Shown here one piece after another: positions 1 to 9,553 of a DNA stretch of 47,891 nt. Source of the DNA: Fibrobacteria bacterium (GTDB taxonomy: Bacteria > Fibrobacterota > Fibrobacteria > UBA11236 > JADFYW01); contig JADFYW010000020.1 in the NCBI GenBank assembly GCA_015232855.1, forward strand, positions 1 to 47,891. The letters are read 5' to 3'. A program made the position numbers and the translations under genes. How positions within the stretch are numbered: position 1 is the stretch's first letter; every line of letters begins with the position of its first letter. The notes under the pieces are model-generated. The model worked only from the letters and a program-made list of their open reading frames with translations. It did not search any database and was not told the origin of the DNA.

Positions 1-1
1 G

Positions 2-82
2 CTTGATTCATTATGGAAGACGATGATTGAGCAAAGCAAAAATATTGAAAATATTTACGAATGTGCAATATTTATTTGCTAA
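2..82 (+). CDS. possible 3' end of an upstream gene (partial)
   Basis: Frame 2 is open from the window edge to a TAA at 80-82 and would encode about 26 residues (ending NIYECAIFIC). It overlaps the first 22 bases of the outer-membrane protein gene. A run this short can be open by chance and there is no recognisable domain. It is listed only because the window begins inside it. Confidence 0.25.
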   Translation, partial: LDSLWKTMIEQSKNIENIYECAIFIC

Positions 83-3000
83 TCTTCTGCTCCACAATCT
101 TCTCTTTCTCTCCTCTCGACTACAAAACCTTTACATCAGAAGAATATATCTATTTCGTAAAACCCGACGGTATTATCGGCTATACCAAAAAATCCCGTGA
201 GTTTCGAATGGTGGTGCTTAATGATGCACTCTCCGGGGATGTAATTCTTGATGTTGCTGAAAAAGACGGACTGCTCTGGCTGCTGACACCGGAAGGGGTT
301 TATTCTTTTGAGATGAATACGGGGACGATTGAAAAAACGCCCTTTATAAGAGAGAATACCTGTAGTGGTAAAATAGCTGTGGATATTGATTATGTATGGC
401 TGTCATGCTCCGACACTCTATTGCAGTATGACAAGCTCAGCAGGGAGTGGTTGCAATACCGTATGCCTGTCTCCCAAAAAAAAGCAGGTAACATAGCTGG
501 TGTATATAGTACCGGTGATGAAGTATTGATAGCCGCCGGGGCGGTGATGAATGTCTTTTACATACTGGATGAAAAATGGAAACACTATCCGTTAACAAGC
601 GGTAGTTTGAGCGAAAAATCCAGATATATATATGGAACCAGGGATCTTTTCTTTGTTGAAAACAACACTATTTACCGTTATCTCATAGAGAGTCGTTCCT
701 GGGAACAGATAGCTGCTCAGAAAACTATTCAGGATATAAAAGCTGACGAAGAGCACCTCTATTACCTGACGAATGAATCTGCCTTTTCATATAATTTGTC
801 ATCATCAATTTCCAGGCGTTTTGATATACAGCCAATGGGGGCAGCGCAGAGTGTTGGGAAAGTATCAGACAGCCTGTTTCTCATCAGTACCCCTGAGAAG
901 ATGGTTTTTTATGACCCTGTACAACGGGCCTCATCCTACAGGCCTTATCCTCAGCGGTTTGCTGATGTGGATGTATCTTACAGCTATCCTCTTGGTAATG
1001 ATTTGATTCTTTTTGTGAATAACAATGTCTGCTTATATGAACAGGGCACCCAACTTTGGGAAATACATAACCTCAGGCGCATAAAAGGAACGGCTAAAAG
1101 ACTGACTCTTGATGAAGAAGGACTGGCCCTTAAATATAAACGGGGCTATAGTTCAACGTTAAAGGGTATCGCGGAGCAGGAAATAACCTTGCGGTCAGGA
1201 GGGTATGAAGTAGATACGGTAAAATTTAGCTACCAGAACCAAATAGTCGATGGTGTGCCAACGCCGGTTAAAATTCCTGAAGAGATTGACAGTACCCGGC
1301 TTTTTTTACTTGGCCGGCCCGCGCCTGATATTAATCTTACCCTGCATAACAGTTTCCCGGAGGGACGATATCTCGATATGGAGTTTGATAACTCTAGCGC
1401 AAACAGACCTGTGCGGAAAAACATTAAATACCGGGGTGGCCATAAAGATGTTCTGCAGGATGGGGTTGTAGGACAAAATACTTATAAGGTCCCTGCTTCC
1501 CGAACCATGCCGGAGGCAAATTATGAAGGGGTCTATTCCGTATGGGAAAGTCCTCAAAAATTAAAAAGTCGCGACCGTAAAATTGTACGGGTTTCTTCAG
1601 GTGCGGGTTATGTTACAACGAAAACCGTGAATAAAGTTTTGGCCTATCAACCCCAGGGAATATACAATCTTAGTGAAAAAGCTGATTCCCTTAACGGGAA
1701 CACGGGGGCAACACGTATCCTGCCAGGGTCGGTTTCTATATGGATCGATGGAGAACGAATTGATTCCAGCTATTACACCCTGTTTTATACAACGGGCATG
1801 ATGAAATTTAACCGGCGTGATATTTTAGAGCCCAAGTCAGTTATCGTCGTCTCTTACAAAGCAGAAGCGGTTCCCAATGAAGGTATTGATAAATTAGAAC
1901 TGGTTCCCCAGAACCATTTTAAGAAAATGGGTTATGGGGATGTGCTGATTTCCTATACCGATTGGTTATCGACCCGGGTGGGATTTACCGGTTTAAGTAC
2001 TGATTCGGTAGGGAATGGGTTGCTGTATGCCTCAGTCCCGGTGGAATTACGAAAAAAGGGCCTGTTTTTGCAGATAAATCCTGAACTCACCGTTGATGTG
2101 GCAACGGGATACTCTGCAGGTTCGGTAAATCTTTCAAGCAGGCTGGGACAAAAGACCAGTGCCAGTTTTAATGGTTTCATGGCAGGAAAAAACTTTCAAA
2201 CAACTGATATGCTTTCCCGGGGATACGGGGAAATTCTCAAAGATTTTGATTATGCTCTTTCTTATGATATTGTAAAAGATCTGACTGTGGGGGTAAAGCA
2301 AAGAAACAGTTATGCCACTGAAGGAGAAGAAATGTATCTGGAATCTTTTGCGGATTTTCATTTTCATACCTTACCGTATCTAAACGTTAGTCTTTCCCGC
2401 AACACCATGGACGCTTTTGTTCAAACGGACTTGCAGTCTGTGGCAACAGATAGCAGTTCTGCTGATTCTGGTTTGGGTGAACTCTATACCCTTGAAAATA
2501 CAATTGATACATTAGATAGAAATAAAGACAGGCTAAAAATCAAACTGTATGAAACCAGTTCTCCTTATCTTGAAAAGTTTCTCCATATACATAAATTGAG
2601 TTATGAATTGAGTCATGCGGAATTTCTTTCTAACGATAAAGTGATTGGAAAATCGGGTCAGGGGAGAATGTTCTATGGCCTCACTTCGATCTCGCCAATC
2701 CAGCCAGTCACATTTAATATTGTAAATGCCTATCGCACCAATCCTCCCGGATCCCTTAACAAACGGAACCTGTTTTCAAGCTGGCAAGTGCAAACTATTG
2801 ACGCTCCAAAGGGGGTGGACATTGAAGGCGAATACCGTTTGGATTTCACAAGGCCTGCATCGAGAGACAGTAGCTATGTGCTTATTGACAGGACCATCCA
2901 CCTGATAACCAAACCCGGATCCTGGATTAGCTGGCTTGACTGGATGTCTCCACGGTTTTTGCTTTCGCAAAATGTTTTTTGTGATTTTTCCCATGCCTGG

Positions 3001-3627
3001 CCTGGAAGTAATAATATGTTTTTTGGAGAAACCGATGCCGATTCATCAGAATTAACCCGGGGTATTGGTATACATCTGTTCCCAACTGAGGATCTTCTCT
3101 TCCGTAATAATAATACCTGGAAAACCGGAAACGGAAAAGAACATTTCAATACCTTTAATGACTTAAAAATATGGTTCCTGAGTAAAAGAGCCCTTTGGCA
3201 GACCCGGTTTGAATATAATACCGATTATGACAGAGAATACCATTACTCGGCCTATTCCCGATTTGATAATATCTGGTTTCCCTGGTTAACAACCAAACAG
3301 GGATTGAGAAATGTATTTGATGAGGATGCCTTTAAGCAGGAAATTAAATTCGGGCCGGAATTTTCAGCTTCACTAAGTGTTTTTGACTTTTTTATTGTTA
3401 AAAAACTGATTAATAATCATGATTTGTTTGTTGGCTGGAAATCAGTGGATGCCGAATTTACAGATGAATATACAGAGATATCCTACAACACTTCCCTGAA
3501 TGTGTTTATTAAACCAAATATTATGATTTCAACCAGTAATGGGTTTGTGCTGACTGCCTGGGCAGGCGGCAGCCACTGGCAGCTTGAAGATTATAATGGA
3601 AAATTCACTCTACAGGCGTTTTTTTAG
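61..3627 (+). CDS. large outer-membrane protein, propeller-like N-terminus and beta-barrel C-terminus
   Basis: 1188 residues. The N-terminus (MCNIYLLIFCSTIFSFS) is a hydrophobic, signal-like segment without the usual early Lys/Arg. Residues about 25-340 show repeated short strand blocks (W-x-Y, LYYL, LFLIS) as in beta-propellers. The middle (about 400-620) is a beta-rich globular part. From about 650 on, alternating aromatic strands such as LSYELSHAEF run to a terminal Phe (LQAFF), the usual C-terminal signature of outer-membrane barrels. ATG at 61 is the first start after an in-frame TGA at 46-48, and no good ribosome site precedes it. I recognise no specific family. Export and barrel are inferred from composition, and transport or surface assembly is only a guess. 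Confidence 0.7.
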   Translation: MCNIYLLIFCSTIFSFSPLDYKTFTSEEYIYFVKPDGIIGYTKKSREFRMVVLNDALSGDVILDVAEKDGLLWLLTPEGVYSFEMNTGTIEKTPFIRENTCSGKIAVDIDYVWLSCSDTLLQYDKLSREWLQYRMPVSQKKAGNIAGVYSTGDEVLIAAGAVMNVFYILDEKWKHYPLTSGSLSEKSRYIYGTRDLFFVENNTIYRYLIESRSWEQIAAQKTIQDIKADEEHLYYLTNESAFSYNLSSSISRRFDIQPMGAAQSVGKVSDSLFLISTPEKMVFYDPVQRASSYRPYPQRFADVDVSYSYPLGNDLILFVNNNVCLYEQGTQLWEIHNLRRIKGTAKRLTLDEEGLALKYKRGYSSTLKGIAEQEITLRSGGYEVDTVKFSYQNQIVDGVPTPVKIPEEIDSTRLFLLGRPAPDINLTLHNSFPEGRYLDMEFDNSSANRPVRKNIKYRGGHKDVLQDGVVGQNTYKVPASRTMPEANYEGVYSVWESPQKLKSRDRKIVRVSSGAGYVTTKTVNKVLAYQPQGIYNLSEKADSLNGNTGATRILPGSVSIWIDGERIDSSYYTLFYTTGMMKFNRRDILEPKSVIVVSYKAEAVPNEGIDKLELVPQNHFKKMGYGDVLISYTDWLSTRVGFTGLSTDSVGNGLLYASVPVELRKKGLFLQINPELTVDVATGYSAGSVNLSSRLGQKTSASFNGFMAGKNFQTTDMLSRGYGEILKDFDYALSYDIVKDLTVGVKQRNSYATEGEEMYLESFADFHFHTLPYLNVSLSRNTMDAFVQTDLQSVATDSSSADSGLGELYTLENTIDTLDRNKDRLKIKLYETSSPYLEKFLHIHKLSYELSHAEFLSNDKVIGKSGQGRMFYGLTSISPIQPVTFNIVNAYRTNPPGSLNKRNLFSSWQVQTIDAPKGVDIEGEYRLDFTRPASRDSSYVLIDRTIHLITKPGSWISWLDWMSPRFLLSQNVFCDFSHAWPGSNNMFFGETDADSSELTRGIGIHLFPTEDLLFRNNNTWKTGNGKEHFNTFNDLKIWFLSKRALWQTRFEYNTDYDREYHYSAYSRFDNIWFPWLTTKQGLRNVFDEDAFKQEIKFGPEFSASLSVFDFFIVKKLINNHDLFVGWKSVDAEFTDEYTEISYNTSLNVFIKPNIMISTSNGFVLTAWAGGSHWQLEDYNGKFTLQAFF

Positions 3628-3805
3628 ATTTTTACCAAAAAACACTGTTTTGTTCAGTAGAAGTGAACAGTTTATGACTTGCAGCACTTACGAGACAGAG
3701 CTTGATCTTTTAAATTCAGGTTTAACAGCTGTTCGTTATGGCTAATGGTTTTATATTGTAGATATGGCTTTCCTTTTGAACTTTGGTTATGGAGTAGATA
3801 GTTCT

Positions 3806-4339
3806 ATGCAAAAACTTAGCCTTTCTTTTCTCATCATTATGACTTTGCTGTCCAGTGGCTGTAAAATTGTGAAAGATGAAGAAAAAACGGTTTCCCTCAA
3901 AGATTTTCGGGTACAAAGTGAAATTTCAGGATGGACAGAAGAAGACGGTTCCTATCAGTTATACGATTTGGTATTGCTACGCGCCGGAGCAATGAATGGT
4001 GATGCGGACCAGTATGGGGATAAGGGTATGATAGAGGGTATTGAACAAAAACTTGTCCAAGATAAGCCGTATCTTCAATTATTTATAATGGATTTTGGAA
4101 CCGCTGCTGCCGCTGCCAGTATGTTTGATGTCAAGGCTCAACAGATTGCCGCAAAGCAGACTATTGGCGCCTACGAACAGACCGTGGCAGTAAGTACAAA
4201 GTATTCCAGGGGTGGCATTATTACTTATGCTCATTTTGATAAATATTATATCGAACTGCAATTCGAGACTTATGCAGAAGCGGATTTTGCTTATGCTGAT
4301 GCGGCACTATTTTTGGCTTTTTATGAAGAGAAACTGTAA
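3806..4339 (+). CDS. small lipoprotein of unknown function
   Basis: 177 residues from ATG 3806. The N-terminus has two basic-side residues, a hydrophobic core and the lipobox L-S-S-G-C, so Cys is expected to be lipidated after signal peptidase II cleavage. The open frame extends 14 codons upstream to 3764, but ATG 3806 is preceded by GGAG at 3791-3794 and puts the signal peptide at the start. The mature part contains an Ala-rich segment (FGTAAAAASMFD) and resembles small periplasmic proteins of unknown function. It lies 180 bp after the outer-membrane protein gene on the same strand. No enzymatic motif is visible. Confidence 0.75.
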   Translation: MQKLSLSFLIIMTLLSSGCKIVKDEEKTVSLKDFRVQSEISGWTEEDGSYQLYDLVLLRAGAMNGDADQYGDKGMIEGIEQKLVQDKPYLQLFIMDFGTAAAAASMFDVKAQQIAAKQTIGAYEQTVAVSTKYSRGGIITYAHFDKYYIELQFETYAEADFAYADAALFLAFYEEKL

Positions 4340-4361
4340 ATCTGATGAAGCCTATAATATT

Positions 4362-4537
4362 TAAAATCCGAAACCCTAAATCCGAAATCCTAAACAAAAT
4401 TAAAATCCTAAGCCGCATAAAGCAGAAATCCTAAATTCTAAATCCTAAATAAAGTATGACTTCGTATAAACAAAAATTACAGGGGCTTTACTACCTGCGA
4501 AGCCACTTTTTATTTAGAAATTAGGATTTAGATATTA
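4362..4537 (+). repeat. degenerate TAAATCC repeats in inverted arrangement
   Basis: The spacer before the DUF362 gene holds repeated variants of AAATCCGAAATCCTAAA at 4363-4450 and the reverse-complement form (TTTAGAAATTAGGATTTAG) at 4513-4531. The pair 4431-4453 and 4508-4531 forms an imperfect inverted repeat around about 55 bp. The same words recur in opposite orientations at 6361-6375 and 6553-6567. No coding potential is seen. Confidence 0.6.
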
Positions 4538-4582
4538 GTGCTTAACCATAATTGCTTAAATAAAAAATAATTGAGGTACAAC

Positions 4583-6043
4583 ATGACTGATTATCCATGC
4601 AAACATAGTCGCCGGGCTTTTTTAAAGACCTCTGCTGCTGCTGGTGCGGCAGGAGTGTTAGCAACTAACATTAGCTCCCGGGCAAACGCTGCGGGTACTC
4701 TGGTAAACGCAAAAAGTGCCTGGAGTGATGGCATGCAGGTTAATCCAAATATTGATAATCTCCGGGTTGCCTTAATGCGTGACCTTGAAATGGTAACTGA
4801 CCAGGAACCCATTGACTGGAGCTTTTCCAATATTAACAGCGTTGTAAACAGGGATACGGTTCACGCAAATATGGATACCATGGCGCAGTGGCTTGCTCAA
4901 AAGTCAACTGCTGATGAAGCCTGGAGTACCATTTTTCAAAAGCCCGATTCTAAAAGCTGGGCATTGGTAAAAGTAGCTCTGAAAGTTAATTGTATTGAGC
5001 CGAAACAGATGCCCAAGCTTAGTATTGTTGAAAAAATTTGTATAGAACTCAATCGCCTTGGTGTGCCCTATGCTAACATGATAGTATGGGACGGTGTACA
5101 TAATGCTGATGGAACAGATAAATATACCCCTTATAAGGGTGATGGTCTTCCGGAAGGGGTGATCGTCAGCAAAGGTAACAATTCACTGGGTGGGAGAGAA
5201 GAAACCCAGGTACCTGCTCCCTGGAGCGGCACAGCTAATTGTACCAAGCATATTGCGGACGGTACTATTGATATACTGGTAAATTTTGCGGTAAATAAAG
5301 GACATAGTGACTCCCGGGGACGGACTACACTTTCCATGAAAAACCATTTTGGTACTTTTGATCCTTCCCATGGTCATGAAAATGATTCAGCTACTCAGTT
5401 TGATTATCTCATCAGCATCAACAAAAGCGACGCTATCCTGGGTGGAGAGGTTCCCCGCCAACAACTTGTCGTTATGGATTCTATTTATGCCATGACTCAT
5501 GGGCCAACAGGAAAAGCACCGAATTTTACTCCCGGAGTACTCTTGATGGGGACTTTTGGCCCTGCAGTTGATTATGCCACGGTAAAGCTTATCCGGGAAG
5601 AAGAGATGGACTACAATCATTCGGCTTTTGCTGAGACTTTTATCACGTCTTTTGGGTATTCCCAAACGGTGCAGGATGATTTTATCAACAAATCTCCCTT
5701 AGACAATAATGGATTGGGCGTAATGGAACTGTCGCCGGGCATGACTTTCAGTAAAAAGCCTGTCCTCCAAAATACGAATACGGTTTATCTGCATGTTATT
5801 GCCGGAAAATACTATTCTGCAGCGGTTCCAATAGCCTTCTCTTCATCAGACAGGGTTCGGTCTGCGGCCATTTATTCTGTTGGCGGTAAGAAGGTCCGTG
5901 AGCTTGATTCTTCTTTGATAGGAGACAGAGGGCTGAGTTGGGATGGAAAAAATGATAGCGGTTCCTGGGTGGAACCGGGTGCTTATTTTGTTCGGGTGCA
6001 GGGGACAAATCGGACCGCGTCAGCGCGGTTTAGTCTTCGGTAG
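4583..6043 (+). CDS. Tat-exported DUF362 protein with FlgD-like C-terminal domain
   Basis: ATG 4583 follows GAGG at 4573-4576; the frame can be extended to a TTG at 4571, which is less likely. The N-terminus has a twin-arginine signal, S-R-R-A-F-L-K, then an Ala/Gly-rich core ending A-N-A, so export in folded form is expected. The body contains the DUF362 pattern (LKVNCIEPKQMPKLSIVEKI, then the VPYANMIVWDG region and KNHFG). The last 75 residues read as a FlgD/Ig-like domain (WDGKNDSGSWVEPGAYFVRV), used in this group as an exported-protein tail. Some DUF362 proteins carry FeS clusters, but I see no 4-Cys ferredoxin motif here. The molecular function is unknown. Confidence 0.85.
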   Translation: MTDYPCKHSRRAFLKTSAAAGAAGVLATNISSRANAAGTLVNAKSAWSDGMQVNPNIDNLRVALMRDLEMVTDQEPIDWSFSNINSVVNRDTVHANMDTMAQWLAQKSTADEAWSTIFQKPDSKSWALVKVALKVNCIEPKQMPKLSIVEKICIELNRLGVPYANMIVWDGVHNADGTDKYTPYKGDGLPEGVIVSKGNNSLGGREETQVPAPWSGTANCTKHIADGTIDILVNFAVNKGHSDSRGRTTLSMKNHFGTFDPSHGHENDSATQFDYLISINKSDAILGGEVPRQQLVVMDSIYAMTHGPTGKAPNFTPGVLLMGTFGPAVDYATVKLIREEEMDYNHSAFAETFITSFGYSQTVQDDFINKSPLDNNGLGVMELSPGMTFSKKPVLQNTNTVYLHVIAGKYYSAAVPIAFSSSDRVRSAAIYSVGGKKVRELDSSLIGDRGLSWDGKNDSGSWVEPGAYFVRVQGTNRTASARFSLR

Positions 6044-6050
6044 GCTTTTA

Positions 6051-6103
6051 AAAAGATATCAGATTTCAGATTGAAGCTTTTTGAAGTTTCTTTGACATTG
6101 GAT
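6051..6103 (+). repeat. dispersed post-gene repeat, copy 1
   Basis: Begins AAAAAGATATCAGATT, 8 bases after the DUF362 stop, and ends TTTGACATTGGAT. A second copy lies at 8633-8693, also just after a stop codon (beta-helix gene). The copies share both ends and differ by small indels in the middle. A fainter match (TTTTTGATTTGCGAAGTTTTAGCGG) is near 11470-11495. No terminator T-run is evident. Confidence 0.55.
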
Positions 6104-6174
6104 TGGGTAAATATCTTTTGTCGAATGAGAGAATCTTTGGTTCAATAAAGCCTGGAGTTGGAACAATGCTCCCT

Positions 6175-6213
6175 AATCTTCAATCTTCAATCTTCAATCT
6201 TCAATCTTCAATC
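6175..6213 (+). repeat. AATCTTC heptamer tandem repeat
   Basis: Five perfect tandem copies of the heptamer AATCTTC plus AATC. The same heptamer appears twice at 9873-9887 after the dehydrogenase gene. It lies in a 618-bp non-coding spacer (6044-6661). Seven is not a multiple of three and no gene crosses it, so a phase-variation role would have to be transcriptional. Confidence 0.8.
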
Positions 6214-6360
6214 AATTCAGTTAATATTTATCTAATTTACACCAGACCGTAAAAACCAGTTTTAAGAAAAAACCTCTGGATACAATTTCTTACTGACAAA
6301 AATTGGGTGGATGGAAATAAAAGTTGAAAACTAAGATATGAATCTTTGAAATTATAATAT

Positions 6361-6567
6361 CTAAATCCTAAACAACTGAAAGTTCTCGAATCAGATACTC
6401 ACCGAGCTTCGCAGAAATTATAATAGGAGTAAAAATATTAAAACAAAATAATTAAACACTCATTTTGCTCTATATAACCATGTATTACAAGGATAAATCT
6501 TTGAATAAGCGTTTTTTGTTTTATCTTTTTAAAAATTCCTAACTGTTAGGATTTGTTTAGGATTTAG
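6361..6567 (+). repeat. 15-bp perfect inverted repeat of TAAATCC words around about 180 bp
   Basis: CTAAATCCTAAACAA at 6361-6375 is matched exactly by its reverse complement at 6553-6567. The enclosed AT-rich 177 bp has no supported gene. The arrangement mirrors the inverted TAAATCC words before the DUF362 gene. It may be a small palindromic mobile element or decayed repeat. Confidence 0.5.
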
Positions 6568-6661
6568 GATTTAGAAATTAGAATTTACTAATTGAGGACA
6601 ATACTGATTTAGCCTATAATCCTCAATTATGAAGTTGGGGTTTTAAACAATGGGGGATAAA

Positions 6662-8611
6662 ATGAAAAGACTTCTTTATTTTTTAGTATTGGCTATTGCA
6701 GGTGTTTTTCCTGCTTATTCCCAAACCTACTATTTTGTTGATTCCGAAAATGGAAATGACAACAATAGCGGGACTCCCGGCAACAAGCCCTGGAAGACCA
6801 TCGCCAAAGTAAATGAGCAGACTTTTTCTGCAGGTGACAGAGTTATGTTCAGACGGGGCAGGGTATGGGTAGGGGAGCAACTCAAGGTACATAATGTTCC
6901 CGGTACAGACCCGAGCCCGGTTACTTATGGAGCGTTTCCTCAAACTGAAGAACCACTACCTGTTATTACCACCATTACCGTACATCAACATACCTGGACC
7001 AATGAGGGCGGTAATATTTGGAAAGCAGTCAATCCTCCCGCATATCATCCCGAGAGGATGCTGGTGGATGATACTGAGCTACTACGCGCAAATAAAAAGG
7101 AAGAACTGGATGGCGTTAACTTTTTCTGGCTCTATGACGGTGAATCCAACGCAGACCTTTACCTCTATTCCCTAACCGATCCCTCTGCTAAAGAAATCAG
7201 TTATTCCAATGGTCTTGCACCGGTATCCATAGAGAATTCCAGCGGTATAGTATTTACTAACCTCAATATTCAGGGCGGATGGACATGTGCTCATGTAAAA
7301 AACACCTGTAGTTACATTCATTTTATCGGAGTTACTATCGGTAAATACGCCAGGAATGGTGTTTATATTACATCAGACACAGGGCCTGGGGCAGACCATG
7401 TGCATATAAAGAACAGTACCTTTGATGCGGTATTTGATTTTGATTACTCAATGGCTGGTGTTTATGATGGAAGCGCACGCAGGGGCTCAGCGGACGCTGT
7501 TTTTATTGCCCAAATTAAAAACTGTGAAATTGATAGTAATACGTTTAAGAACTGGGGACATGCAAGTATCCATATTAACGGTAATCCCGGAAGTGAAGAC
7601 AGTGTAAAAACGTCTCATATGACTATTCATGACAATCTTCTCTCATCGCCGGATATAAGTTCTGGCGGAGGATTAGTGGTCTCTGATGCTTTTAGCGTGG
7701 AAGTGTATAATAACCGGATATTGAATACCTCAGCTCCCAGTCAGTTGAGTGGGTATAACAACCATATCCATCATAATATTTTTGATGGAACAAAGGCTTC
7801 ACCTTTTACCCTTAACGCAGGTATTGAAGTGAATAGTAATGCTCATACCGAAGTTAAGAGTAATGTGTACGAACATAATCTTATTTTAAACTCTGCAGGT
7901 CCGGGTATTCTCATTTCAACCGCTGGCAAAAATGCGATACTTTCTAATACATTCAGAAATAACATCTTGTATAACTGTGGAACAGCTTCAGCAACAAAGG
8001 GATTAGGTATAAAAATTAACAACAATACGGATAAATGCGAAATCACAAAAAATGTATTTACCAATAATTTGGTTTACAATGAAACCGTTATAAATACTAT
8101 AGACTTTCAGGGAACGCAAACGACCATAATCGGGTTTAATGAGTTAACCGGCACCGCGGAACATCAAATAGAGAATAATATCCTGGCAAAACCACTTTTT
8201 GTTGATGAGGAGAATGGTGATTATCATCTAAACCAGGGCTCTGCTTGTGTGAACATGGGGATAACCCCGAAAGCAGAAATAGATTATGAGGGTAATACAA
8301 TTCCCTTTGCTGCCACCAAGCCGGATATAGGACTGTATGAGAGTGAATATACGACTTCAGTGAAGAGTTTGTTTATGCCTGGTGATATTTTGGTTTATCC
8401 CAATCCTGCGAAAAGTATTATAAATATTTCTGGTCCTCATGGGTTCGTTCCTGAGCGTATTTCCCTGTTTAACATAAAAAACGAAGAAGTCCCCATTAAC
8501 CAAATTAAAAGAGGGTTTTTGGATGTTTCCCCGGTCCCCACTGGTATGTATTTCTTGCAGATTTTATCGGCAGGGGAGATGTATACTAAGCGAGTGGTTA
8601 AGATAGAGTAG
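6662..8611 (+). CDS. secreted right-handed parallel beta-helix protein with T9SS-like sorting tail
   Basis: About 649 residues. Start ATG 6662 follows GGGGG at 6652-6656 and begins a classic signal peptide (MKRLLYFLVLAIAGVFPAYS); ATG 6650 in the same frame is an alternative. The early GNDNNSGTPGNKPWKTIAKV motif is typical of PL/pectate-lyase-like parallel beta-helix proteins. It is followed by many N-rich coils (VYNNRILN, NSFRNNILYN-like), the Asn-ladder pattern of such helices. The last 80 residues (VYPNPA, then PTGMYFLQI and a basic end) match a Por/type IX secretion C-terminal sorting domain. Polysaccharide lyase or binding is a reasonable role, but no catalytic residues can be assigned by eye. 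Confidence 0.85.
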   Translation: MKRLLYFLVLAIAGVFPAYSQTYYFVDSENGNDNNSGTPGNKPWKTIAKVNEQTFSAGDRVMFRRGRVWVGEQLKVHNVPGTDPSPVTYGAFPQTEEPLPVITTITVHQHTWTNEGGNIWKAVNPPAYHPERMLVDDTELLRANKKEELDGVNFFWLYDGESNADLYLYSLTDPSAKEISYSNGLAPVSIENSSGIVFTNLNIQGGWTCAHVKNTCSYIHFIGVTIGKYARNGVYITSDTGPGADHVHIKNSTFDAVFDFDYSMAGVYDGSARRGSADAVFIAQIKNCEIDSNTFKNWGHASIHINGNPGSEDSVKTSHMTIHDNLLSSPDISSGGGLVVSDAFSVEVYNNRILNTSAPSQLSGYNNHIHHNIFDGTKASPFTLNAGIEVNSNAHTEVKSNVYEHNLILNSAGPGILISTAGKNAILSNTFRNNILYNCGTASATKGLGIKINNNTDKCEITKNVFTNNLVYNETVINTIDFQGTQTTIIGFNELTGTAEHQIENNILAKPLFVDEENGDYHLNQGSACVNMGITPKAEIDYEGNTIPFAATKPDIGLYESEYTTSVKSLFMPGDILVYPNPAKSIINISGPHGFVPERISLFNIKNEEVPINQIKRGFLDVSPVPTGMYFLQILSAGEMYTKRVVKIE

Positions 8612-8632
8612 GGGGCTGTTTAAAGTAAGATG

Positions 8633-8693
8633 AAAAAGATATCAGATTGAAGATTGATGATTTTCGATTTTTGAAGTTTCGCTGACATTGGAT
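8633..8693 (+). repeat. dispersed post-gene repeat, copy 2
   Basis: Second copy of the element at 6051-6103, starting 22 bases after the beta-helix gene stop. It shares AAAAAGATATCAGATT at the left and TTGAAGTTTC-G-CTGACATTGGAT at the right. Confidence 0.55.
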
Positions 8694-8771
8694 ACTTTCT
8701 TTTGTGACAGTTCACTTTTTATGAGTTAAGTCTTTCTCCAATTTGTAAATCATATTTTTATATTAGAGGGC

Positions 8772-9548
8772 ATGAGTAAATATCGAATATATGTTGATGA
8801 GGTAGGCAACTCTGATATTAATAGTGCAAACAATCCTAACCATCGCTTTCTAAGCCTTACAGGCATTATCTGCTCACTTGACTATATAGCTGAAGTTATT
8901 CATCCTCAAGTTGAGGAGCTGAAAGTAAAGTATTTCGGCATGCATCCAGATGAACCAATAATTTTACACAGAAAAGAGTTGGTTAACAAAAAGCCACCTT
9001 TTTCGGTCCTCCGGGACTTGAAGATAGAATCTTCTTTTAATCGAGAGTTACTGGATTACTTAAAAGAATGGGAATACACTGTTGTTACAGTAGTTATTGA
9101 TAAATTAATGCACAATGATACATACAAGACATGGAAATTTGACCCATATCACTATTGTTTAACAGTGTTGCTTGAACGATATGCCTTCTTTTTAGAATCG
9201 ATAGGTGAAAAAGGTGACGTTATGGCTGAATCTAGAGGTGGAAAAGAGGATATGCGTCTAAAAAGATCATTCAGTCGATTGTATAATGAGGGAACATCAT
9301 ATATAGAACCAAGTAGATTTATTGAATGCTTCACAAGTAAACAGCTAAAAGTGAAATTGAAATCAAATAATATTGCAGGTCTCCAGATAGCAGACCTCGT
9401 AGCTCATCCAAGCAGAAGAGAAATTTTATTAGAAAATGCCTTAATTACAGATGACCGGAAGATTTTTGGTGATGAAATCGTGAAAATCCTTGCAGATAAA
9501 TATTACCAAGGTGGCGGTAAAATATTTGGCAAGAAGCTTTTGCCATAA
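8772..9548 (+). CDS. DUF3800 family protein
   Basis: 258 residues. N-terminal IYVDEVGN and C-terminal LQIADLVA are the two conserved acidic motifs of DUF3800, a family predicted to have an RNase H-like fold; the Asp/Glu in them are the presumed metal ligands. Length is normal for the family and the gene looks intact. The biochemical function is not established in what I know. These proteins are often found in mobile or defence contexts and several structured RNA motifs have been named after them. The gene is AT-rich compared with the exported-enzyme genes on either side, which is compatible with horizontal acquisition. It is directly followed by tandem hairpins at 9554-9583. Confidence 0.85.
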   Translation: MSKYRIYVDEVGNSDINSANNPNHRFLSLTGIICSLDYIAEVIHPQVEELKVKYFGMHPDEPIILHRKELVNKKPPFSVLRDLKIESSFNRELLDYLKEWEYTVVTVVIDKLMHNDTYKTWKFDPYHYCLTVLLERYAFFLESIGEKGDVMAESRGGKEDMRLKRSFSRLYNEGTSYIEPSRFIECFTSKQLKVKLKSNNIAGLQIADLVAHPSRREILLENALITDDRKIFGDEIVKILADKYYQGGGKIFGKKLLP

Positions 9549-9553
9549 AAAAA

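Noticed and set aside
3650..3670. Terminator hairpin after the outer-membrane protein gene (TGTTCA/TGAACA)
   Set aside because: Only 6 bp of stem and no T-run follows.
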